In this document: one piece after another, positions 54,817-61,364 of the stretch
How positions within the stretch are numbered: position 1 is the first letter of the stretch
Layout of the letters: each line of letters begins with the position of its first letter
Assembly (NCBI GenBank): GCA_965223165.1
Contig: CBDCVQ010000009.1
Coordinates: 434,001 to 498,000, forward strand
DNA: 64,000 nt
Source of the DNA: JABDMH01 sp965223165
Lineage (GTDB): Bacteria; Bacteroidota; Bacteroidia; Chitinophagales; Saprospiraceae
Direction: 5' to 3'
Position numbers and translations under genes: made by a program
Notes under the pieces: model-generated
What the model was told of the DNA's origin: nothing
What the model saw: the letters and a program-made list of their open reading frames with translations, nothing else
Database searches by the model: none

Positions 54817-55533
54817 ATGTCGATACTATATACAAAGTTAGCAAGAGTATACCATGAAATGTATCATAACCTTTTTGACTACAAAGCGGAATACGAGTTT
54901 TACGACAAGATTCTAAAAAGGAATAAGAGCAAATCAGTTTTAGAAATAGGCTGCGGCAGTGGAAATTTGGCATCTTATTTTGAAAAATCAGAATACGAAT
55001 ATACAGGGATAGATTCATCAAAGGAGATGTTGACAATAGCAAATGAAGTTGCCCCAAACGCCAAATTTATCCGGGCTGACATGAGAAAATTAAGGCTAAA
55101 ACTGAAATATGATACGGTTATTATCTCCGGACGAAGCATTTCATATTTGATTACAAATAACGATGTAAAAAACACATTGAAGTCTATTTACCAAACTTTA
55201 AAAAAGGGAGGCGTCCTTATCTTCGATAGCTTTAATGCGGCAAAGATAATAAGCCAGAAGAAAAAGAGATTCGTACAAGAAGCAGCATTTAACCGGCGTA
55301 AATACAAACGGGTAAGCACCAAAACCCTAAACCTAAAAAGCGGTTGGACCGAAAATTGGCATGCAACCTACTACATCAAAGAGAAAAACAAAAAGACCAA
55401 GATCATCAAAGACAAGTCAATCATACGATCCTTCACGAAGGATGAGATGAAACTTTTTCTAAAAATATTCGAATTTCGAGTTGAAAAAGTTATTGACCGA
55501 GGTCCAACATTTACGATAATAGCCAAAAAATAA
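54817..55533 (+). CDS. Class I SAM-dependent methyltransferase, AT-rich
   Basis: 238 residues. Rossmann methyltransferase signs: motif I LEIGCGSGNLASYF (about residues 41-54), TGIDSSKEML with the acidic ribose contact, FIRADMRKLRL, YDTVIISGRSISYL and a LKKGGVLIFDSF strand after motif III. It resembles the small-molecule methyltransferase_25 group. The gene and its flanks are strikingly AT-rich and lysine-rich (EKNKKTKIIKDKS) compared with the GC-richer neighbours, which suggests horizontal acquisition. It stands alone; the substrate is unknown. Confidence 0.9.
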   Translation: MSILYTKLARVYHEMYHNLFDYKAEYEFYDKILKRNKSKSVLEIGCGSGNLASYFEKSEYEYTGIDSSKEMLTIANEVAPNAKFIRADMRKLRLKLKYDTVIISGRSISYLITNNDVKNTLKSIYQTLKKGGVLIFDSFNAAKIISQKKKRFVQEAAFNRRKYKRVSTKTLNLKSGWTENWHATYYIKEKNKKTKIIKDKSIIRSFTKDEMKLFLKIFEFRVEKVIDRGPTFTIIAKK

Positions 55534-56008
55534 CCAAATCTCACGTTTCGGCAGTAAAAGCCAGGGAGTCTCAAATCTCGAGTAGAATTCATCTTGCCGC
55601 AGACCAAGTGACGGTGATTATGACCTTTGCGATCGATGAGGCCCGATCTACAGCCTCGATTTTTAAGCCTCTGAAGGAGCAAAATGTAATTTCCCCAAAG
55701 AATATCAATTTGGATTTGTAGGCCACGATCACGCACATTTCGACGGAAATACCAAGAATTAATGCGTGAGCGCTACCACACAAGTGGGACTTTTAGAAAC
55801 CAGAAAACAAGGAGGTTCGTTGGGGATCTTGCCCGGATGGGCATCTAGGTTTTTCAGTCCATCTGCAGTTTTTATTTCTCGCAGATCTACATTTAAGGTT
55901 TGAACGGTTTCAAGGAGATCGCTCAAATACGACCTCTGACCGTGCCGGTGCGGTCCATCCCTTCAACCCGCAGATACCCGGCCAAATGTGTTTAGAGGCA
56001 GGTGAGCC
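55534..56008. other. Intergenic stretch with a possible gene remnant
   Basis: On the minus strand about 55947-55759 reads protein-like without a start codon (SYLSDLLETVQTLNVDL, REIKTADGLKNLDAHPG), and a neighbouring frame just upstream reads GYLRVEGMDRTGTVRGRI. This could be a decayed, frameshifted gene; I cannot name its family. The rest holds nothing recognisable. Confidence 0.25.
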
Positions 56009-57007
56009 TCACAGCGACACCCATTGATTATTTTGTCCGCTCCTTACAATGGCATCAATGACACGCATGTTGGCCACCGCATCGGTCAATGGCATGGGCA
56101 CAGGTTGATCATTGATTACGGCCCGGGCAAAGGCGTCGGCCTGCAAAGTATATTGATCGGCGGCCTCAAAGCTGATCTCTCGATTTTCCTTTTTTGTGCG
56201 GAGAAAAATCCGGGTAGCTTGATCGGGGGGCGCATTCACCGGTATTTCCACTTCGATGCTTCCATGCGTACCCACGACGGTGCACCGCTGGTGAGGCATC
56301 AGCTGGGTGCTGCAGGTAAATGCGGACGATATTCCGGCTCCAAAATCTAAAATGCCCGTGGCGATCCGATCGGTTTTTAGCGTAGGATCATAGTCCAGCA
56401 ATCCCACCACACGGCGGGGCTCGCGCTCCAGAAGGAAGCGAGGAAAGGAGATGCAGTAGCAGCCGATATCCATCAGACCTCCCCCACCAATGTCTGCCAT
56501 ATTTCGAATGTTTTGAGGATCATCATTGAAATAGGAAAAGAAGGATTGCACAGATTTCACAGACCCGATCGACCCCTGGTCAACGAGGGACTTTACCTCG
56601 ATCCATTGCGGATGAAACCGGTACATGAAGGCTTCCATGACTTTGATCTCCGGATGTCTTTCGCTTGCTGCCAGCAATCGATTAGCATCATTGGCATCGA
56701 GCCCAATCGGCTTTTCACATAGCACGTGCTTCCCTGCATGCATGGCCTTCAATGTCCAATCGACATGCAGGTGGTTTGGCAGCGGATTGTAGACGGCGTC
56801 CACATCGGGGTCCGCGAGGAGCTCCTCGTAGGAACCGTATGACCGGTCTATCTGCAAGTGATCGGCAGTGCGACGTGCTTGATCGGCGTCCCGGGAGGCG
56901 ATCGCCAGCACCTCAGACATCGCACTCTTTTGAATACCTGGGATCACCTTCTGCCTTCCGATCTTGGCGGTACTGATGATCCCCCAGTTAATTTTCTTAA
57001 TGTTCAT
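56009..57007 (-). CDS. Gfo/Idh/MocA-family oxidoreductase
   Basis: 332 residues. The N-terminal Rossmann domain begins INWGIISTAKIGRQKVIPGI and contains AIASRDADQARRTADHL, DAVYNPLPNHLHVDWTLKAMHAGKHVLCEKPIG with the family EKP lysine near residue 98. The C-terminal domain has the substrate region ADIGGGGLMDIGCYCISFPRFLL with the conserved glycine-rich loop, aspartate and distal histidine-equivalent positions. Relatives oxidise sugars, inositol or trans-dihydrodiols with NAD(P). Located next to a family-2 element. Substrate not assigned. Confidence 0.92.
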   Translation of the reverse strand: MNIKKINWGIISTAKIGRQKVIPGIQKSAMSEVLAIASRDADQARRTADHLQIDRSYGSYEELLADPDVDAVYNPLPNHLHVDWTLKAMHAGKHVLCEKPIGLDANDANRLLAASERHPEIKVMEAFMYRFHPQWIEVKSLVDQGSIGSVKSVQSFFSYFNDDPQNIRNMADIGGGGLMDIGCYCISFPRFLLEREPRRVVGLLDYDPTLKTDRIATGILDFGAGISSAFTCSTQLMPHQRCTVVGTHGSIEVEIPVNAPPDQATRIFLRTKKENREISFEAADQYTLQADAFARAVINDQPVPMPLTDAVANMRVIDAIVRSGQNNQWVSL

Positions 57008-57061
57008 CGCCCCAAATTATGGTAAATAGTCCATTTGTCGACCCATCCCCGATGATACCTC

Positions 57062-57348
57062 CAGGGCAGTCGCATTATCAAAGTCTTCAGGGATGACAGC
57101 CAGCTACCATGGCGTTTGGCGGGGACGCCAAACACGGCCTGATCTGGGCTGTGTGGCCTTCCGGCTAGTTGCCGTTGGAATAACTCAGCAAGAACAATCT
57201 GGCCGTGTCAGGCGTCCTCGCCTGACACATACTAGCAAGGTTATTGCCTGGAGTAAGTTGTCCTAAGCGTGCACCAAAGGGCATTTTGACACCAATTCTG
57301 TGGCCGTCGATAGGTTAGGTGCCAGAATCCCATGATACGATGGCCCTG
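57062..57348. mobile_element. MITE-like element, family 2, copy B (inverted)
   Basis: Reverse-complement relative of 15600-15881 over nearly its full length. The right end is CATGATACGATGGCCCTGAC (to 57350) and the left end CCAGGGCAGTCGCATTATC. Both internal hairpins are kept: GTTTGGCGGGGACGCCAAAC at 57113-57132 (arms still complementary) and TGTCAGGCGTCCTCGCCTGACA near 57211-57232. Conservation of the hairpin arms despite changes elsewhere supports a structural or transposition role. It has no open reading frame. Confidence 0.72.
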
Positions 57349-57606
57349 ACGATATCACGCGTCGCCTAAACCATACAGGCCCTTCCATGCAGCACAACGA
57401 TGGCTGTGCTGCTAAGAAGCTACGAAAGCTCGCAGAGAATCCGGTCAGAGAAGCTGACTGTCTAGCTGGTACCACGTCCGGCAGAAGCCCGTTGCACGGC
57501 CTCTGACGTCTGATCTGCCCTTGAATTCCAGTCGAGATTCTTTCGTAATATCCCCCAGCCTTTTATCTTTGCTGCCCGGTCGCCGTGCACCTAATAAGCA
57601 CGCCAT

Positions 57607-57681
57607 GGTGGTTGTAGCTCAGTTGGTTAGAGCGCTGGATTGTGGTTCCAGAGGTCGCGGGTTCAAATCCCGTCTTCCACC
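57607..57681 (+). tRNA. tRNA-His (anticodon GTG)
   Basis: Canonical cloverleaf: TAGCTCAGTTGGTTAGAGC D arm, anticodon arm CTGGA-TTGTGGT-TCCAG with anticodon GTG, T arm GCGGG-TTCAAAT-CCCGT, and an extra G at 57607 serving as the G(-1) that marks tRNA-His. The acceptor stem GTGGTTG/CTTCCAC has two adjacent T-T mismatches at positions 5-68 and 6-67. CCA is not encoded (CCT follows). Confidence 0.95.
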
Positions 57682-57684
57682 CTA

Positions 57685-57754
57685 CTGACGAAATCCCCCC
57701 ACATTCCGCTTTCAGCGGATCGTGAGGGGATTTGTCAGCATGGTGCTCTTTTTT
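57685..57754 (+). terminator. Terminator hairpin after tRNA-His
   Basis: CTGACGAAATCCCC and GGGGATTTGTCAG pair across a nested CCGCTTTCAGCGG hairpin, and six T's follow at 57749-57754. It starts three bases after the tRNA end. The same sequence is the core of the tandem array that follows. Confidence 0.85.
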
Positions 57755-58460
57755 GCACTGGTTGATTTCGTCAGTAGCGCTGACCGACTAAAGGGAGCGT
57801 CAGTGCTACTACGCCCCACATTCCGCTTTCAGCGGATCGTGAGGGGATTTGTCAGCATGGTGCTCTTTTTTGCACTGGTTGATTTCGTCAGTAGCGCTGA
57901 CCGACTAAAGGGAGCGTCAGTGCCGACCCGAGGGAGCGTCAGTGCTACTACGCCCCACATTCCGCTTTCAGCGGATCGTGAGGGGATTTGTCAGCATGGT
58001 GCTCTTTTTTGCACTTGGTTGATTTCGTCAGTAGCGCTGACCGACTAAAGGGAGCGTCAGTGCTACTACGCCCCACATTCCGCTTTCAGCGGATCGTGAG
58101 GGGATTTGTCAGCATGGTGCTCTTTTTTGCACTGGTTGATTTCGTCAGTAGCGCTGACCGACTAAAGGGAGCGTCAGTGCCGACCCGAGGGAGCGTCAGT
58201 GCTACTACGCCCCACATTCCGCTTTCAGCGGATCGTGAGGGGATTTGTCAGCATGGTGCTCTTTTTTGCACTTGGTTGATTTCGTCAGTAGCGCTGACCG
58301 ACTAAAGGGAGCGTCAGTGCCGACCCGAGGGAGCGTCAGTGCTACTACGCCCCACATTCCGCTTTCAGCGGATCGTGAGGGGATTTGTCAGCATGGTTTT
58401 TGCACTGGTTGATTTCGTCAGTAGCGCTGACCGACCTGAGGGAGCGTCAGTGCCGACCCG
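57699..58460 (+). repeat. Tandem array of the tRNA-His terminator unit, six copies
   Basis: Six copies of CCACATTCCGCTTTCAGCGG begin at 57699, 57816, 57955, 58073, 58212 and 58352. The unit is 117-118 bp, and some units carry an extra 22-bp piece (CGACCCGAGGGAGCGTCAGTGC), making 139-140 bp. Each unit contains the inner terminator hairpin, a T-run (shortened in the last copy) and a second hairpin GCGCTGAC...GTCAGTGC. The long open frames through the array come from the repeat and are not supported as genes. Confidence 0.92.
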
Positions 58461-58515
58461 CACAAGATCTGGGAAGTGCGTTGACACAGCGCAGCCGTCG
58501 TCACAACCCAAGCTT

Positions 58516-58803
58516 ATGGCATCCCGCGTCTATATAATCTATTCCGCTTCCCGCGACCTATTCTACACCGGAGTCACATCCAATCTTCACAAGAGGATGA
58601 TGTATCACAACTCATCACCTATTGGCTTCACCAAAGTGGGTCGACCCTGGAAGCTGCTCTGGGCTGTGTCTAAGCCCACCCGCTCCCAGGCAGAGAAGCT
58701 AGAACGAAAAATCAAGAATCTCTCCCGACAAAGGAAGATTACCTTAATGAACAAATATCATAGCGGCATCGTGGACCATAGCCTCTTACAATCTCTCAGG
58801 TAG
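58516..58803 (+). CDS. Single-domain GIY-YIG endonuclease
   Basis: 95 residues from ATG 58516 (MASRVYIIYSASRDLFYTGVTS). The GIY half is RVYII and the YIG half FYTGVT; then come NLHKRMMYHNSSP with the catalytic arginine, a GFTKVGRPWKLLWAV strand and TRSQAEKLERKIKNLSRQRKI with the conserved glutamate of the domain. This is the stand-alone UPF0213-like type, often amplified in Bacteroidota genomes near RNA genes. Upstream in-frame codons belong to the repeat array. Two tandem 308-bp units that copy its 3' part follow directly. It presumably cuts DNA structures; a link to the repeats is inferred. Confidence 0.88.
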   Translation: MASRVYIIYSASRDLFYTGVTSNLHKRMMYHNSSPIGFTKVGRPWKLLWAVSKPTRSQAEKLERKIKNLSRQRKITLMNKYHSGIVDHSLLQSLR

Positions 58804-58892
58804 TGGGCCATATGAGTCGCTTTGCATGGATTGCAGCGCCTCACCTTGTCCATTTCGTCCATAGCGCTGACCGACTAAAGGGAGCGTCAGTG

Positions 58893-59111
58893 CTTCAAAA
58901 GAGAATTCAGCAGCACAACTCATCACCTACTGGCTTCACAACAGTGGGTCGACCCTGGAAGCTTCTCTGGGCTGTGTCTAAGCCCACCCGCTCCCAGGCA
59001 GAGAAGCTAGAACGAAAAATCAAGAATCTGTCTCGAGAAAGGAAGATTACCTTAATGAACAAATATCATAGCGGCATCGTGGACCATAGACTCTTACAAT
59101 CTCTCAGGTAG
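58893..59111 (+). pseudogene. 5'-truncated GIY-YIG copy 1
   Basis: Homologous to the intact gene from about its helix LHKRMMYHN onward (here LQKRIQQHNSSP). The GIY-YIG strand pair is replaced by array-derived sequence (GACTAAAGGGAGCGTCAGTG). The frame is open through the junction, so a chimeric protein could be made, but it would lack the first two catalytic strands. Confidence 0.8.
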
Positions 59112-59200
59112 TGGGCCATATGAGTCGCTTTGCATGGATTGCAGCGCCTCACCTTGTCCATTTCGTCCATAGCGCTGACCGACTAAAGGGAGCGTCAGTG

Positions 59201-59419
59201 CTTCAAAAGAGAATTCAGCAGCACAACTCATCACCTACTGGCTTCACAACAGTGGGTCGACCCTGGAAGCTTCTCTGGGCTGTGTCTAAGCCCACCCGCT
59301 CCCAGGCAGAGAAGCTAGAACGAAAAATCAAGAATCTGTCTCGAGAAAGGAAGATTACCTTAATGAACAAATATCATAGCGGCATCGTGGACCATAGACT
59401 CTTACAGTCTCTCAGGTAA
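59201..59419 (+). pseudogene. 5'-truncated GIY-YIG copy 2
   Basis: Near-identical to copy 1, 308 bp further on, with the same junction to the array hairpin. It ends with TAA rather than TAG. Lacks the GIY and YIG strands. Confidence 0.8.
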
Positions 59420-59586
59420 TGGGCCATATGAGTCGCTTTGCATGGATTGCAGCGCCTCACCTTGTCCATTTCGTCAATAGACACTTGCTAAGTGAGTAAC
59501 CCAAAAGCGCACCTCCCCGAAATCACGGTGACCGAATGAATTGAATTACACCGTGTCGTCACTGTCAAACTCTGTATAATCAGATA

Positions 59587-60165
59587 TCACGAGGGTATTA
59601 AAGCCAGACATAAGGCCAGGATATAATGTTTCTCGAAGAACTGCCTCATAAATCTGCGGGCATCTCGCTTGTGGACACGTACTGTGCTGTCCGAAATGCC
59701 CAGTATTTCCGAAATCTCCCTGCTATTTAGCCTGTCATGGTATGATAATCTAAATGTCTCTCGACATTTGGGAGGCAGCTCGGCGATCGCAATTTCAATC
59801 AAATCCTCCAACTCCTCAAGATGCAGCATCTGTTCAAATGATGACTCGTGCCGCCTACAATATCGCTCTATATACTGATCTCGCCGTTGGCGATTTCTAG
59901 CAATTTTCCGCAACTCAGTCACAGCATAGTCGCGAGAAATCTTCTGTAAAAGGCCACCGATTGGAATGTTATGATCCAAAGACTCCCGTCTCAGCCAAAC
60001 CCTGAGAAAGACATCAGAGACGAGCTCTTCGACCACGCTCACAATAGGAATGAGTCTAAAAATATAGTGGTAGACACGGTCATGATAGTGGTTGTAGACA
60101 TAGAGAAGACCCTTCTCGTCACCATCCTTTAGTAGGATGATATGTATTTTCTCCTGCTCTGACAT
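59587..60165 (-). CDS. ECF-type sigma factor (FecI-like) of SusC locus
   Basis: 192 residues from ATG 60165-60163; the longer frame would use a TTG two codons upstream. Region 2 covers about residues 20-85 (LLYVYNHYHDRVYHYIFRL, ELVSDVFLRVWLRRESL, LLQKISRDYAVTELRK). Region 4 covers about 115-180 (AIAELPPKCRETFRLSYHD, LNSREISEILGISDSTVRVHK). It is divergent from the fecR-like and susC genes (165 bp between starts). This class is controlled by a FecR-type anti-sigma factor after the STN domain of the receptor signals substrate. Confidence 0.94.
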   Translation of the reverse strand: MSEQEKIHIILLKDGDEKGLLYVYNHYHDRVYHYIFRLIPIVSVVEELVSDVFLRVWLRRESLDHNIPIGGLLQKISRDYAVTELRKIARNRQRRDQYIERYCRRHESSFEQMLHLEELEDLIEIAIAELPPKCRETFRLSYHDRLNSREISEILGISDSTVRVHKRDARRFMRQFFEKHYILALCLALIPS

Positions 60166-60330
60166 TGTCAATTTTTCAACCCTATGCTCAAACGATGCAA
60201 GCCAGTGATTCCCCTAGTTCAGACTCGAAATATCCACATTTTCTTGAAAAATCCAAGCATGTCACTAAACACTATTGCACTCTTGATCGGATAGATATAG
60301 TAACAGGAATGAAGTTAGATCAAAGTATTG

Positions 60331-61329
60331 ATGGACAAGGAGAAACTGATTAGAAAACTATTTGTGGGCTTGTGCAATCGGCAAGAACTGGAACAACTCT
60401 TTGATCTACTTAGGGAGGAGGACATCATTGAAAATGCCTCTGTCTGGGCCGAGCTGTGGAACCAACTAGGAGATCCCAAAGCCATCGACGTAAATAGCAC
60501 CGATCGGATCTACCAGAGCCTTCGACGGAAAATCCATATTGGCCGCGACTCCTCGAAGATTGCGATGGTCAAGCGACGCAGGTTTATCCTTTCTTCTGCC
60601 GCTGCTATTACCGTTTTGATGGCTGCTATTCTATGGTTTTTCGTAGCGAATCTAACCATAGAAGATATATCTGTCCGCACTACCTATGGAGAAAAAACAA
60701 AGACCGAACTTCCAGATGGTTCGGCTGTGACCCTAAACGCCAATTCGGAACTTCTGTACAGTGCAAAATGGCAAGCGGGTGAGGAGCGCACCGTTCAGCT
60801 CTCCGGAGAAGCTTTTTTTGAAGTTGAAAAGAAAGTGGAAACATCTCAAAAGTTCAAGGTGATCACAGATCAGGTGATCATCGAGGTGTTAGGCACTTCC
60901 TTTAATGTCAATGTCGAAAACTTGGTGACCAGCATCTACTTACAGGAGGGGCAAATAGCCCTCACCATGCCAGGGGGAAAGGTTCGACAAATAACTATGA
61001 GTCCGGGCAACCTCGTACGATATGATCATTCTACCGGGACGATGACTAAGGTATCGGACCTCGCCAGACGGCACGTATCGTGGAAAGACGGATATGTGTT
61101 CTTCGAGCGGGCTTCGTTACGGGAGGTCTGTGAGAAACTTAGTAGGCTATATGGTATAGAATATCAACTGTCAGATTCCTTAGCAAAGGAGCAAATTACC
61201 ACCGGCCTGCCCATTGACAATCTTGATCTCGCATTGGAAATAGTCGAAATAACAAAGAACCTAAGGTTGATCAAGACCGATTCGAAGATATCTTTTACAC
61301 AAAAAAAATCGGAGCCACCATCCAACTGA
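60331..61329 (+). CDS. FecR-family anti-sigma factor
   Basis: 332 residues from ATG 60331 (MDKEKLIRKLF). The N-terminal cytosolic part of ~85 residues has IRKLFVGLCNRQELEQLFDLL. One membrane helix (about 86-108, FILSSAAAITVLMAAILWFFV) precedes the FecR periplasmic domain: RTTYGEKTKTELPDGSAVTLNANSELLY, LSGEAFFEVEK, EVLGTSFNV and VYLQEGQIAL-type strands, ending with DUF4974-like WKDGYVFFERASLREVCEKLSRLYGI. It senses the STN domain of the downstream receptor and frees the ECF sigma factor. The susC gene starts 35 bp later. Confidence 0.94.
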   Translation: MDKEKLIRKLFVGLCNRQELEQLFDLLREEDIIENASVWAELWNQLGDPKAIDVNSTDRIYQSLRRKIHIGRDSSKIAMVKRRRFILSSAAAITVLMAAILWFFVANLTIEDISVRTTYGEKTKTELPDGSAVTLNANSELLYSAKWQAGEERTVQLSGEAFFEVEKKVETSQKFKVITDQVIIEVLGTSFNVNVENLVTSIYLQEGQIALTMPGGKVRQITMSPGNLVRYDHSTGTMTKVSDLARRHVSWKDGYVFFERASLREVCEKLSRLYGIEYQLSDSLAKEQITTGLPIDNLDLALEIVEITKNLRLIKTDSKISFTQKKSEPPSN

Positions 61330-61364
61330 GGACTCCGATCAAAGCGAACTTTAAAATTCAACCA

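Larger units (their letters stand above)
58801..59476 (+). repeat. 308-bp tandem duplication of the GIY-YIG 3' region
   Basis: Units begin at TAGTGGGCC 58801 and 59109, and a third, partial unit begins at 59417 and stops at TTTCGTC 59476. Each full unit holds CATTTCGTCCATAGCGC, the 29-bp hairpin of the upstream array, and a 5'-truncated GIY-YIG copy. The two full units are nearly identical, so the duplication is recent. Confidence 0.93.

Noticed and set aside
57722..58305. Long plus-strand open frames of about 105-108 codons in the array
   Set aside because: They are made only of repeated units, begin at different points in different copies and change frame with the 22-bp inserts; they contain the terminator hairpins. 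I treat them as by-products of the repeat.
57699..58460. CRISPR array
   Set aside because: Repeats are long (117-140 bp) and adjoin one another without unique spacers, and no cas genes are present.
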